A program made the translations under genes and the position numbers. The notes beneath the pieces are model-generated. The model saw nothing but the letters and a program-made list of their open reading frames with translations. It was not told where the DNA came from and did not search any database. A stretch of DNA of 64,000 bases, taken from NCBI GenBank assembly GCA_013399015.1, contig VWZX01008936.1, positions 4,172,327 through 4,236,326 of the forward strand, in the 5' to 3' direction. Source of the stretch: Galbula dea (lineage: Eukaryota; Chordata; Aves; Piciformes; Galbulidae). Every line of letters begins with the position of its first letter. Position 1 is the stretch's first letter. Shown here in pieces: positions 47,846 to 60,802 of the stretch.

Positions 47846-50800
47846 CTGTTAAAAGAAAAAATTAATTTCTTTAGTAGGTGAATCAGTAAAACTAAAACTC
47901 AGCTTCAGTATCTAGCTCATATATTTAATATACCTAGCCTTATGTTATTTTCATAATGAACTACACCTACAGCAGGATGTTGCATCGTTTAGGATTAAGA
48001 AGAGACAAGCCAGATGTTGCCACAGTTAATCTATTTCATAGTTTTGAACAGCAGAATATAGGCTTACTAGGAGCTTTCTGGTTTGCTCATGCCAAACAAA
48101 AGAAGATTTGTGGCTTTGCAGACACATTGTCTGGGGGAGGCCTTATGAAGCAAGTTGCCTAATGTGGTAGACTTACAGCATTCATGTTTTTTGAGTGGTT
48201 CCAAAATTCAAGAAATGGAGACTGCCTGAAGGGCACATCAAAAATCAGCTCTTTACTATTACTACCAAATTCATAGATTCATCTTCTAACACTTGCCATC
48301 TACACTCTTGTAATAAAAAGAGACAGGAGACATTAATGGATAAAGAATATATAGCCTTGGAAAGGAGTACAGACACCTGGCTACAAAACCCAGAAAATCT
48401 TGGGGTTAGTCGATGTAAGTTTTACTCCATTCATGGATAGTAGCTACTAACCCTGACAACCTGATTGATTCGAATGTTTTACTGGTGGTTATCATGCTCA
48501 CAACCAGCTAGGCACAGCCTGACAAATCCAAGCTGCTCCATGTATCTTTTGGTAACATAGTGAACCGAAGCCTCACTAGTATTAGAGAAAATATCTGGTC
48601 AGGTGTTACCTGTCGGTGCTCCCTGCATTGATCTTTGATCTTACATTGTGCAAGTCTGTTGATCTTCTATTTGTGTAACACTGCTTTGATAAGCTCACAA
48701 CAGGCTGCAAAGTTTACCTTCCAAAATACACCCAAAGAGGGCATAAAAGAACAGGTGAAGCAGAGAAAGATGAAAAACTGAAAGAATGAGAAATGGTTGA
48801 CAAAAAAAATACTTTTGTGTAGCTTGCTGATACGGTGTAGTAGTCTTTACTAATTAATAAGGTTTTATTCAACAACCCACAAGTTATCTTTATTTTATCA
48901 GGATACTTTCACTGTACGTAGAAGGAAAGTAAGCATTAACATCTCATTATTCACAGTGGGCTTAAAGGCTGCTTTTTTTTTTTAACACTTACCACATGTG
49001 AAGTTTAAGCCATAAAATTCATTGACTATAAGAAGTTCACTGCTGTATTTTTGAAAGGTAAGGTAACTGAGTATTTTAAAAGGTGTCGGCATTTCTTCAA
49101 TGGTCCTTAAAGAAACAAAGAAATTAAACTGGCTTTTGCTACGTTCCAAGAGCCTATTCTACCCCAAATTAGAACAAATTCTCATCATTGGTCGTAGGCA
49201 GTACCTGTAGGGTTTTCAAAGTCCATTTCCATTTTAGTGCTAAATGAGGAGACAACCACGAAGGCTGCTTCTGACTTTTGTACAGTCATCACATTCAGCT
49301 CTGAATTGTTTGTTACAATAGTAAGTTCCAGCAGTTCCTAAGAGTTGTAGGGCTTGGGGTTTTTTTGGTAGACTCCCTTAATGATGGCAGAATTTGATGT
49401 GGTAATGTCAGCATAAGTAAAAGAATTCAGCTGAGTTGATAGATACTAATTGCTCAGTTCTATCTTCAATGTACTTGCAAAAAGAAAAAGAAATCTTTGT
49501 TGATAGCTAAAGTTATTAAGTGTCTGGTTCGTGGTTTTAGTACGAGGTCTAACATGATAAGGTAGTTCTACCGCTGAAGGATAACACCTGCACTTCATTT
49601 CCATTGCTACCTGTGAATTATTGTGCTTCTGCAATATAGACTGTTTGTGCAACTCTTCTATACATAGATTATTTTAACATGAACTCCATAATGAAATGAA
49701 ACTTCTCTCCTACCTTACTAGTCCCGTTCCTGCTATCACACCTGCCGAATTAAGCAGCACCACTCCACTTTGGACTATATTTGGGTTTTGAACCACACCA
49801 AGTATAACAAGTGTCAGTAGTTCACCAATTATATGAGATGCTAGGACAACAGCAAAGAAAATTCCAAATCTGGAGGCATCAGGATACAACCCTACAGTCC
49901 TGTATGAAAATGAGCAAAAGAACATTTAAAAAACAGTGGGAACTCAACTTGACAGTAGCTTTTAATTTTTGTTCTTTATTTTTTGCAATTACAGCTCATT
50001 AACTGAACAGTTTATGCATTAACCCTTAGCATGTTGTTTGGAGCCTTAACATAAAGGACATCCACTTAATAGGGTGACGTAAGTGCAGACGTATTAGGTT
50101 TTCTCCATCTAGATTAAATAGCATTAGATAAAGATGTAATTATAGCAGGATCTGTGTTGTTTCAAGGTAACCACCATGAGATTTACAATCCCTTAAACTA
50201 ACATCCTCCTGCTTTTAGGATTTATGCAGTGGGAGTTATTTATGTAAGTCACATATTTAAAACACATCTTTATGCAGATACTTAACATTATGCAGGTGGA
50301 ATTTTGCACTTCTGATACTGTGTGTGCAAATGTAAAACTGGATCTACTCCAATAAATTGAAGGCTAATTGAATTCACACCTGTGTAATTCATCCAAATGC
50401 AATTTCCTCCATACTCCTGCACTCCAATGCCACACACTGCTACCAGCTTTTCTCTAGCTAACCAAAGGAAAAAAGTCCTCCCAATCTGTATGAAAGATTA
50501 AAAAGGAAAGAAAGGCCAGCAATTGCCTGGCAAACTTAGTTGAGCCTTATAGTGTATATGACAGATGGCAAAACCTTTTATTACTTGGTGATGTACTAAT
50601 TTTTTTCCAAAATACTTATACCAAAATTGCCTCATGCTAGGTACAGACTGCATGCTTTGCTTAACTAACAAGCAGCTATTCCACATTTTATTTGCCTTTT
50701 TATTGCTCAGTGCAAGGCCCTATGTCTTTTTTTCACCATGTTCGAACATGGTCTTAAAGCAGAAGTATTCATTTTCTCACAGGCTTTCCTGTACCATCTT

Positions 50801-53800
50801 TTGTAACACCAAAATAATTTTTATTAATAGATGGCTGAACATGGACTCTTCCAGTTTTAAACATTCAATGAGCTAGAAGATACTTAACAACCTCTAATTA
50901 CATATTGGTTCAGAAGAAACAGCTTTCTCAAGTCCTAGCTTAAAAGCATCTTCTCTGAGAGCTCTAATACGTAGAGCTATTACATACAGACTAGTAAATC
51001 TGGGGTAGGAACAGAAAGAGAAGAAAGCTTAAAAGAGAAGGAGAAAAAAAAACTACTCGGAAAAGAGAATATTACAGTAATAGAATGATATAAACTGTTT
51101 GAACATTTCCCAGAGGTATCTTTAGCTAGGAAAATCTGCATAAACAGAGTACATTTACTTGATTGCAAAAGTAGCTGTATTTGTCCTTGTCCAGACCTGC
51201 CTTGTGTCTGATCAGGTAAGAGTTTGAGTCTGTATAACCCAAACTGTGTGACCCTACAAACACAAACTCTGAAAGACATGGCTTGTAAGAACACATACAG
51301 AGGCTATGGAAGCCTCTCCAAAAGTTAGTCCACTCAGGAAAGTTTAGTCCTGTACATATACAGTATTCAAAATTGCCCTAAGAGGTCTAAGGGCAGTATG
51401 AAATCACTCTTGACACATCACTGATGGCTTCCAAACAACACAAGATAGCAAAGATATGCGGGGTCTAATATCTCTAAATATTATCTATTAACCGGAACCA
51501 CATTCGTTATTGTTGATTGTGTCTGAAGCTACCAAAGCCCAAGGGCAAAGTCTCTGACCATACAAATTTCCTGTTCGTTAAGGAGTGAGCATTGCAAACA
51601 GTGGCTGACATGAGAATTGAAACTGATAACAAGGAAAATAACAATCCAATAGATGGTACAAGTGCTTACCAGTATATAAAGGTGCTGAAAATTGCCACAC
51701 TGATGACACTGAAGGGCAGGAAATGCACTATGTAGGCTAAAAGCATTTGCCACTTCCTATACAAGCCATCTTTACTTTCTTGGTCACTGATAGCACGTAA
51801 AGGTAAGACTGGATTAAATAGATAAGAAATAAATTAAATCACCATTGAATAAAGAGACCAAAACTTGTTGCTAGTAAAAATGACCTGAGGCACAGAGACA
51901 ACTTTGAGAATATAACAAAATCATTCTGTCTAAACCAGTCTGATCACTATTTCCCCCACTATAAATGCAAAACGTGGTCCCTGCAGATTGCAAAAGTTGG
52001 TAAGCTTAATGAAAGAGGCCCATCTAGGCAGGACAGCCTTCTGCTTCTGCAGATACAAATTGAAGACATGAAAAAGCTGACAACACTGGATAATCTCTTG
52101 AGGTGCTCTGATCTCAAATGATGACAGCAGTGTATGTTACCTACATGAGCAGAACAGTTTTTAGGACTGTAAACATAAACTACCGCTGGTCTTAGTATGG
52201 CAGCTGTGAGAGAAACACCTTCTAAGAAAAATGTAATCATCACATAATACTCCATCATCTAATTATGTGTAATTTGTTTTCCAAGCTGTTCTGTACTGCC
52301 ATCCTTTCCATGTATTTCATTTTGATCTCAATTAAGATGTTAAGTACACACCTAGACTTTGCCCTGCCTTTACAATGCTACATGCAGGCAAGTGGTTCAG
52401 AATAAAGCCTCTACACACAGACCAGCTCTGTAAGGGAGAGACAGGGATCAGAGCACATTCCATCATTAAGTTCAGGGAACTTGGAGCCCCTCTGATGGGC
52501 TAATCGTCTTCTGTGGTGCAAAGATTCCTGATGCTTCACCTTTAAAATTCCTCCTTCTGTATCAGCTCTAACATTATCTAAAACTGTTAACAGCCTTTAA
52601 ATTGCTACCTTGAAAAAAGACTTCTTCCTATTTACAAAATAGCAGCAGCAATACTTGCTGCTGCACATAACACAGAACAGCAACTCACAAAGGGCAACAG
52701 CATTGAGCATCCCTGTGTAGGGGGGGGCACTCACGCACTGGTAGACAAAGCCCACACGGTCCTGCACAGCTCCTTTTACCAAGTCAGTGCTTAATCTAAG
52801 AAGGAAAAATGCTACAAACAAGCCAAACAACAGATTCTGGAGGAGACGCATGATGATGCCCATCTTATCTCTTGAAAAGTTTCTTGTTGTCCTCCTGATA
52901 ATGAAACAAAACAATAACAATACCCCTGTTAGCTATGAGTGACCATATTCTGGTAGGATGTTTAGCTTTGAACAAGCCTTACACACAGAAAGGTGATGTA
53001 TTATAAAAGATAGGGACAAGTAGAGTGGTAAACTAAAATAACCAAGAAAGTGTACTTCTACATGGGGGGAACCCTGAAAGATTAGTGGGTAAGAAGAAAG
53101 ATTCTTTCATTAAAAAAAGGAAGAAGAAAGAAAAAGTCTTACCGTAAAAGAATCCATATTTTGTAAAAGGCACTGGGTGAGTCTTTGTTTTTGAATGGTA
53201 TTGGTGGCAGTTCCTTCATACACTTTGTTCTTTCAATGGCTGCCTGTATTTTGCTAAAGACCTCCGAGTTTTTGTAGGCTGATACAATTACCTGAACCCT
53301 ACTGTAGGTTTCAAGTTCACGTTCCTTGCTTCGGGTGTCCACAGATGTCAGATCCACTGTAAATTTACAAAGTGTTTACTGTAGATACACACCACTTTCC
53401 CTTCATCTCTTCTTCCCACTTTCAGCTAACCTTTCCTTGTCTCTATCCTAAAATCTGCCAAGAAGAAAAGGTCCACTGAAAGTATCCAAGGCTTCTTTTA
53501 CTCCTCCCTTATGTTAGAAGCATCATGACTGAATAACTGTGCAGCCACAACAAATCTCTGTGTTTTGTGACCTCTGTAGGGCCCTGAATTTTGAGTCCTT
53601 CATCTGGAAATGCAAGGACTGAGCGGTGTGCTGGTCAGATCTTTAGCATTCTCCTCCTCTGTGCCACCAGTGAAGTGCTACTGCTGCCAAGAGCAAGACA
53701 GAGCAGCAGCTGAGGATGAACATTGACGAGGATGAAGAGATGACTTTCTGATCATGTATTTCTCAGGTTTTCAGGCAAATGCTCACACATGGCTTCCTGA

Positions 53801-56800
53801 TTCCCTCTCGTCTTTTGCCTGCTCCTCCATAACCATGAAGCTCTATTTTTCAGTTAGTCTGAGCTCATACTGCAGAGACACTGTTCTGTTTGAGCTGTTA
53901 CTGCATCATTGCAGTGGTTTTCACACACCTCCTTCTCAGACATACTTCTATTTTAATGTGAAGTTAGAGGATGTTCAGCAGGCCAAATTCCTCTAGCAGG
54001 ATAACCCCAAGCTGAAGAAAATACTACTTACTGCTGTAGAACTTAGGAAAGTAAATTCTTGATCACATTAATGTTCCTTTCTAATAAATCCACCTATACC
54101 TATTTCTGACACCAGAAACTCTTTCGATGGGAGATGAGAACTTTGTGTGTGCAACTTATACAAGCATGTAGCTTCATCAATAGTGCTAAAATGCATTAAA
54201 AATCTTTATTCCTCCCTAATTACAATGAATTATCTAAAGTTTCAAACACTAGACAGTCATTTTCAGAAATATCTGCTCTTACAGATTTTTATATTGCTGT
54301 ACTACATCTGATAAGATGTCTTATCAGTCATTTATTCCTTAAGTTCCTGTCTTCCTTAGATTCCAGATTACAGTGTTACGCCAAACTTCAAAATACAAAT
54401 TGAACAAGAAAAAAGAAGACCTTGTCCAAGATCCTTAATTTGTCTTCAAAACCTGAATTAAACTTACAGATACACTTCCCTAGTGTTCTAAAACCTGGAA
54501 TTCAGCAGAACTGTAACATAACCAAAATGAAATCTTCACTTTTGTAAATATGAACATCTTAAATGCAAACACCCTTTTTAAAACTTGGCCACTGTGACTT
54601 GCTGGAAGTCACACAGGAAATAAATGGCAACCAGGTGTGTATTTAAAAACCCAATAATGATAACACAACTAATCACTAAACCAAATCACTGTGCCTTTCT
54701 TTTAATAAACACACAGGATATTTCAATGATATAATCCACACCCAATAAATAGGATCTATTTTCCTCTGCTGTTGGTGTAAATGACATCAGAATCTGTCCC
54801 TTCATTCACATCATTAAATCACACAAAAATATAAACTACTAATTTTCCAAAGACTAAATATTCTGCTGATTCTTTGCTCTAAACTGTATTTTTTCCTTTT
54901 CTTGTCACATTCAAAGGTTGACATGTGAAGAATGCAGTACTCTTTTTACCAATCTTTTTTGAAAGCAGGTCTAAATCTCAAATCATCTGTGCTTTTCAGG
55001 ACTATTCAAATTCATGAAGGCAAAATTATCCTCACTGTCACACCAGTATTTTCAGCTTCATCCCATTCCAGCTTCGTGTCAACAATCATCCTCTCTTCTC
55101 TCTGAGTTTAAGATTCCATCTAGACAATAGGAAAACACTGCCTCCTCTGAATGCAACTTTTTAGATTGGTCAAATTCACTGGTTCATACTCAGCTATCAT
55201 CAGAAGCCCACATACTATATTTAAAAAGACAGACATGTGAACATGTACACATACATCCACACACACAAACGTGCACATTCCCTTCAAATGTCTATCTGCA
55301 TGGATCAGGTACAAAGATGCTCTGCAGCAAAACCAAGTCTTATTTCCAAAGTCTCATGCTGACACTTTTTTTTTAATCCTGAATTGTTAAAACAGTACTC
55401 TTCAGCTTTTAAAACCAGCTCGCTACAATAGCCTCCCAAAGCATCTGTAAGTTCTGCTCCAGTAGCTCACCCTGGCATTAGCAACTCCTCAAACTTTCAG
55501 AAACCTCAGATTCTGAATCTCTGAAAATTGGTGCCTCGAGTCATCCCATATTTATTCTACATCCTTCCCTCCAGGCAACAACTGTTTTCAGTTGCTTCGT
55601 ATCAGTACATAGCAGCATGGGACCTTCCACAGATTTGTGATCAAATTGATTTTCCAACATCCAGTGGAGAGCCAAAGGGAGATGCCATCAGGAATGCACA
55701 GGCTTCATGAAGTTGAGACTCCTTTTTTACTGGTAGTTTACTCATTACCACTGTGTTTCAGACCTACTGAAAACTTAGGCATTTTATGCAGTCAGTGAGC
55801 CCAGCCCTCTCTCTTCTCTGAGCTGAGAATAATTAGCTGCAAAGTTGTGGAAGAATTCAAACACATTTCTATCTTTGGAAAAAAAATGAGGAAGAAAAAC
55901 CCAACTTGTTTGTCTAAAGGAAACCCACATTTTTTCCAAAACAACTTAAACTTACCATAGAAGTCAAAAGGATTTGATTGCTCAGGACAGGAATAGCCAC
56001 AGTCACTAAAAAACGTGATCATTTCCATAGGGTTCCCACAGAAAACTATTTCTCCAAAGCTCATAATGGCTATTTTGTCAAATAACTGTGAGGGAAGCAA
56101 ATTAATAAATTAGCAATATATACTGAGAAGTGGTGCATTAATTCTTGAGCAAAGCTACTGCCTTGGTAATAAAAATGCTTTGATCAGGAAAAACAGTTTT
56201 GACACATTCAAACTTCCCTAGTATATTTTGCCTAAAGGAAGTTTGTCCTTACTTTAAGTCCTCGTGGTGGTTATGCAAGATGACAAATCTTTAAGCTGTT
56301 AAGGCTAGTGACTCAAAACTGTCAGCAACAGAAGCACACAGAGGTAATCCACAAACAGAAATGGGAGCTGTGTACTTCTGACTTCACTTCTAATGCACCT
56401 TCAGCTACTGAGTGACCTCCTTTGGTGCTTAATAGCCCCAGTCTGTAAAATCCCTAGATTGTTGTGAAGATTATCCTGCAGTGCTTAAGAACTTCAACAG
56501 CACTGCTTTTGGGTGAACATTTGCCGGGGCAGGGTTCCTACCAGCTATAATCAATCCATATTCCCAAGGCACCAGGACAGCTTTCAGTCCAGAAAGCTGT
56601 CAGAGCACTGTCACTCTTCTCTGGCTCCGTGGCCACTTCCACTCAACTGAGTAGTCAGTCAGAAGAGAGGTGCCTTGCATTTATGTGGAGGGTAGCAGAT
56701 GTGTCAGAAGAGAAAATGTGAAACAGTAATGGGAAGGGAGAAATGCTTTCCCCGGTACAAGCTCTTCAAGGCAAGCCTGTCCCACCACATAACCAAGGTA

Positions 56801-59800
56801 TACCCACATCACTTGACACACAGGAAGAAACATTTTTTTCCCCTTTCATTGCAAATCATGGGTTTATCTGTCTCAACTTGCAAGAGTTACTGAAATATGA
56901 ATATGTAAAAGTAAATGAAGTGCTAGTTTTTACAGTGCCTGAACACAAGAGGTGTATTTACATAACTTCACCCACTGCTTTTGATTTGGGTAGCTGCATA
57001 ACACACAGGTTAGGCACACAGTCAATGTGCATAGTATTTTCACAGGGCATTTTGTGTCTAAAAGTGCCCCGTAACTGGCAGAAGGCCAGAGCCATGAAGT
57101 TCAAGACAAGCCTTTATTTATGCAGGGGGGAAGGAAGAGAGCCTCTAAAGGCAACTATACTGGATCTTGTACTTCTATCCTGGAGAAAAAACAAGCTACT
57201 AAAAAAACAGTTAAAAAAGGCAAATAGAAAGTAGATATCATTTACCCTGAAGAGTTCTGAGCGAGGCTGATGAATTGTAATAACCACAATCCTGTCCTTG
57301 TGCGCGAGCTCTGAGAGAAGTGAAACAATCTGGTTTGCAGTCAGGCAGTCCAGCCCTGTTGTTGGTTCATCAAGTAGCATTACCTCTGTGAAATGACAAG
57401 GAATAGGATTAAAATTCGGGTAAATGGGGAGGAAATGTTAGCTTCTGCCTTTGAAGCTAATTTGGAAAATAGTAGAGAAATGATCTGGTTTTCATTCATC
57501 AGAAATTTTTGTCTCTGGATGTCCATGGTGCTTGCACATACATGGCTCAATGGCAGCTACTCCACTATAAGGCTCAATAATTGCATACATATGGCTCCAA
57601 GATCACAGAATGGCCAAAATGTAAATTAAATATAATGTATAGAATAAAAAGAAATTTCTGTATCATAACCAACATTGCATACATGGGATGGGTGAGCCCA
57701 GAAAGATTTAAAATGGATAAATGCAAGCTTAACCCTATGTTCAGTCCCTAAGATTTTTAAATTGTCTACTTCCCAAGATAACTAATAGCTTAATGGGAGA
57801 TCTAAGTTACTGCTCCTCCTTTTCCGTCATTACTAGACTAGCTTTTGCCGAACTGCAGAATATAAATGCTTTATATTGTGCTTTATGGAGGCCCATGGTA
57901 GGAGCACTGCTTTGTTCTATTTTGAAAATCCATGCAGTGGTACTCACTGGGATCCTGTAGTAGCTGGGCTGCAATTGAAACACGACGCCTCTCACCCCCT
58001 GAAATGCCTACAAAAATGCGGCTTCCAATTATCCTGTCAGCAATGTGGCTGAGATTCAGCTCAGCCATAACTGCATCCACCTGAAAAATCAGCACAATTT
58101 AGAAAGACTAAACACAGTCCAACTCAGATACCTGTGTGCAAAATGAAACAAGCTAAAAAAAAGAGACTTCATTTTAAACTATGGCTTTCCCAATATGCTG
58201 ACTGCATCCATCTCAGTTGGAAGATGTCTGGCCTCATTTCTATTTGAGTATTTTTAATATTTTATTTCAATTACTAAATTTTATTTTCACGTACTCTGAA
58301 ATAAGCAGAATTTTAGCTTCAGTTGACATTTAGAGATGAAGAGTTCAGAAGTTATACTAGAAGTTATGGTATGAAGCTTAATGTGCTGGTCTGGCTTCCA
58401 AAATAAGGGAACAGAAAGGTAGCTCAATTCTGGGGAAGTATGAAATTCTGTGTGGAAGATGAGCGAAGAGAGAAGACAGGCATCAAGACCCTTTGGTCAG
58501 AAATATCCAGTCTTTACTCTCAACAGAGGCCAGAAAGAGTCCTTTAATAGATCTGAAACACACCTATTTTATAAAGAAAGTAGCTTATTAGACCAGTGCT
58601 TTTCAGTGCTATTCTGGTTAGTGAGAGGTGTCCAGCAGGAGTCAGAGCAGTTTCAAAGTCACCTCTGCTGCCCATGAGGCTTGCCAGGACACAAGGCCCT
58701 AAACACGTGTTTAGAGAACTGGGCAGTTAGTAATTGCTGCAGCTTTGGGCAGGAGAGTTTTGTCCCATCACAACGATGATTCCCTGGGGTGTCAGCACAA
58801 GCCCCTTGCAGAGGCAGGGAGAAGCAGAGAGCTTGAGTTGTGTTCCTCAGCAGGAGGATTTCTCCCCATTTGCAGAATGAGGATTACAGAACCTTATAAA
58901 CGTAAAACCCAGCCGTGGATGGAAAGTGCTGCTGGTGAAAGCATTACATGACATAATGTCTGCCTTGCTGGTGGAAGATGGTAAATTACAGACCTTCTTT
59001 TTGATGAAGTTGTTGGAGCATTTCTGAAGAGTTAGTAAAGCAGTGTAGGTGAGAGACTCCTGTATGGTGAGGAAGCTTAATAAAGTGTCAGTCTGGAAAA
59101 AAAAAAAAAAAGAGGAGAAGAGAAAGAAGAAGTTAGTCCTGGAGTAATTAAGATCTTTCTCCTGCTTGTACAACATTCATACAATTTATTAACTGCTTTG
59201 TACCAAATTTACTGGTAAAATCACTCAGAACACACTACTCTATTACACTAGCAGCTTTAGTTTCTTTACATGAAAGGAGGCAAGGTGCACAAAAATAAAT
59301 GTAGAAATCAACCTGTGGCACATAAGAGAAGCAATCTCTAAACTGTTCTTTCTTCAGCTGATGCCCATTCACGTACACTTCACCAAAGAGGTTGTCTTTA
59401 TGTCCCAGTCTTCCTGATATTGCATCCAGAAGTGTTGTTTTCCCAGATCCTTTCAAATAAAAGAAATTAATCATGTGATGAGATGAATTTTATGATTTCA
59501 AGAGATGGCAGCTTCACCTGGATGGAGACATATGAAAACAAAGAGTGTTGGGGTTTTTTTTTCTCAATAACATTAAAATAATAGTCCTGAACATGTCGCT
59601 AATTTAGGAGAAGTAAATGGGAAACCTAGAATGTGTGTAAATTAACATTTAATTAATACAAATTCACACTTCATAGTGAAACATTTGGATTTAGAAGTAA
59701 CTTTATCTTTTACTGAAATTATAAGTGTTAGCTAAATGACAGAAAACTGACCTCTGAAAACCAAGCACCACAGTTTTACAAAGCAGAGGTTAAAACCAGC

Positions 59801-60802
59801 TGCAATTTCATTATTTAAACCATAGACCACAGTCACGTTCATACCACTGTGGAAATCACTGGTATTAACTCTGATCTTAGTTCTTTTACAGTACTGGAAC
59901 AACTTACCAGAATTTCCTAAAATGCCCATAATCTGGCCACTCTCTATGTGAAATGAAACATCCTTAAGTATCTGTCGGGTCCATTTTGTACGATACAAAG
60001 CAACGTTCCACCACGGGCCAACACGTTCTCTGGGAAAACAAACAGCAAAACAATATTAAATAGAGAAGATTTTAAACATTTGTGTAAAGCAAGTGAATGG
60101 TTTGCAGCTACTTGCAGAAGGGATGGGAGCCTCCAAGGGTTTCTACATACTAAAAACAAAAAAATAAAAAAATTCCCTTCTCACAACCCCTAGGCTTTAA
60201 CTAACTGCAGCATTATCTGGAAGATAACACAAAGTCTGAACAGATTTTTCAGAATGGCTGCTAGGAGGCTTTCAGACCATAACCAAAACAGGAAACTTGA
60301 ACTGAGGCTTTATTTGTTGATGTTTGCCAGCCATTAATCCGTCCTTAGGGCCTCGTGTCATCCTTCTGGAAACAGTAGGAAAAGCAGTGGGAAAGGGCAC
60401 AATCTTTGGAAATCTCCTCTAAAGCAACTCTTTCAGACATATAAGAACTGGTGAACCCTCTGGAGGACAGACTAGCTCTGCTTCCCTTAAGCCATATACT
60501 CCACTCCTATGGTGGGTAGCCCAGCACCTAGAGGTGGGAGGCCTGGTAATGTCCCTCCTTCTTTACTGGGCTGAAGCCAAACCCACAGCCCACCAGTCCC
60601 AGTCCCTCTGCCCTCTGTCATTGGGGTCAGAGCAGCTCCTGGCATGCAGGGGCTCATGATGCTGCCCTCCCTGGCCCTACCTGACGCTGTAGGAGATGCC
60701 CCGGACACTGATGCTGTTGGAGGACTGCACCGTGGCCTTCACCTCGCCTGTCCGCCCGCCACTGCTGCTCCTCTCCTGGGCAGGAGACCCTCTGCCCGAC
60801 AT
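47649..60802 (-). CDS. ABCG5: ABCG5 (sterolin-1), complete coding region (13 exons, 645 residues)
   Basis: Half ABC transporter that pairs with ABCG8 to export plant sterols and cholesterol across the hepatocyte canalicular and enterocyte apical membranes. Exons in transcript order: 60681-60802, 59908-60029, 59313-59449, 58994-59092, 57948-58080, 57246-57385, 55956-56085, 53143-53356, 52689-52894, 51670-51808, 49714-49899, 48993-49105, 47649-47845. They sum to 1938 nt with continuous phase; human ABCG5 has 651 residues and also 13 exons. Nucleotide-binding domain: Walker A GNSGSGKTT (79-87), Q-loop Gln127, signature ISGGE (186-190), Walker B VMLLDE (206-211), switch His243. About 380 C-terminal residues form the ABC2 membrane domain with six expected helices. 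Sequons Asn577 and Asn584 match the two human extracellular glycosylation sites. Confidence 0.97.
48993..49105 (-). CDS. ABCG5: ABCG5 exon 12
   Basis: 113 nt. It encodes TIEEMPTPFKILSYLTFQKY, SSELLIVNEFYGLNFTC: the re-entrant loop and extracellular part with the first sequon (NFT). Confidence 0.96.
49714..49899 (-). CDS. ABCG5: ABCG5 exon 11
   Basis: 186 nt. It encodes VGLYPDASRFGIFFAVVLAS, HIIGELLTLVILGVVQNPNI and VVLLNSAGVIAGTGLVR: hydrophobic membrane helices with the conserved Q-N-P-N-I. Confidence 0.97.
51670..51808 (-). CDS. ABCG5: ABCG5 exon 10
   Basis: 139 nt, the length expected from the human gene. It encodes RAISDQESKDGLYRKWQMLL and the next helix VHFLPFSVISVAIFSTFIYW. The first residues read FLPLRA where human has FPVLRA; total length is unchanged. 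Confidence 0.94.
52689..52894 (-). CDS. ABCG5: ABCG5 exon 9 (first membrane helices)
   Basis: 206 nt. It encodes RLLQNLLFGLFVAFFLLRLS (transmembrane helix 1), the KGAVQDRVGFVYQC loop and YTGMLNAVAL. Donor ttt|gtgagt. Confidence 0.96.
53143..53356 (-). CDS. ABCG5: ABCG5 exon 8 (NBD to membrane linker)
   Basis: 214 nt. It encodes DLTSVDTRSKERELETYSRV and the cytosolic linker helix to FKNKDSPSAFYKIWILLR, the connecting and coupling region. Confidence 0.96.
53357..55955 (-). other. ABCG5 intron 7, 2.6 kb
   Basis: The longest ABCG5 intron. No transposon or RNA gene recognised. Introns 47846-48992, 49106-49713, 49900-51669, 51809-52688, 56086-57245 and 58081-58993 also hold nothing I can name; ORFs in them are short and without family similarity. 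Confidence 0.6.
55956..56085 (-). CDS. ABCG5: ABCG5 exon 7
   Basis: 130 nt. It encodes LFDKIAIMSFGEIVFCGNP and DCGYSCPEQSNPFDFY, the conserved end of the nucleotide-binding domain. Confidence 0.97.
57246..57385 (-). CDS. ABCG5: ABCG5 exon 6 (Walker B, H-loop)
   Basis: 140 nt. It encodes VMLLDEPTTGLDCLTANQIV and DRIVVITIHQPRSELFR. The last residue is Arg (AGG|gtaaat), where human has Gln. Confidence 0.97.
57948..58080 (-). CDS. ABCG5: ABCG5 exon 5 (ABC signature)
   Basis: 133 nt. It encodes VDAVMAELNLSHIADRIIGS and GISGGERRRVSIAAQLLQDP, the family signature. Donor cca|gtgagt. Confidence 0.97.
58994..59092 (-). CDS. ABCG5: ABCG5 exon 4
   Basis: 33 codons in phase 0. It encodes TDTLLSFLTIQESLTYTALL. 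The acceptor is preceded by 15 T in a row on the coding strand (59097-59111 as A). The donor is aag|gtctgt, a weak site. Confidence 0.95.
59313..59449 (-). CDS. ABCG5: ABCG5 exon 3
   Basis: 137 nt. It encodes SGKTTLLDAISGRLG (rest of Walker A), GEVYVNGHQLKKEQF and DCFSYVPQ ending at the Q-loop Gln. Donor cag|gttgat is non-optimal. Confidence 0.97.
59908..60029 (-). CDS. ABCG5: ABCG5 exon 2
   Basis: 122 nt. It encodes ERVGPWWNV, KWTRQILKDVSFHIESGQIM and the first part of Walker A (GILGNSG), split by the intron. Donor ctg|gtaagt. Confidence 0.97.
60681..60802 (-). CDS. ABCG5: ABCG5 exon 1
   Basis: 122 coding nt. ATG complement at 60800-60802; donor cag|gtaggg. It encodes a poorly conserved Ser/Gly-rich N terminus (MSGRGSPAQERSSSGG) and then ISVRGISYSVR, which aligns with the human pre-NBD strand. 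It is GC-rich compared with the other ABCG5 exons. Confidence 0.92.

Noticed and set aside
55792..56100. 102-codon minus-strand frame as a separate gene
   Set aside because: It is ABCG5 exon 7 with intron read-through on both sides.
57114..57380. 88-codon minus-strand frame as a separate ABC protein
   Set aside because: It is ABCG5 exon 6 read through into its intron.
59097..59111. 15-bp A run as a retroposon tail
   Set aside because: On the coding strand it is the polypyrimidine tract directly before the ABCG5 exon 4 acceptor.
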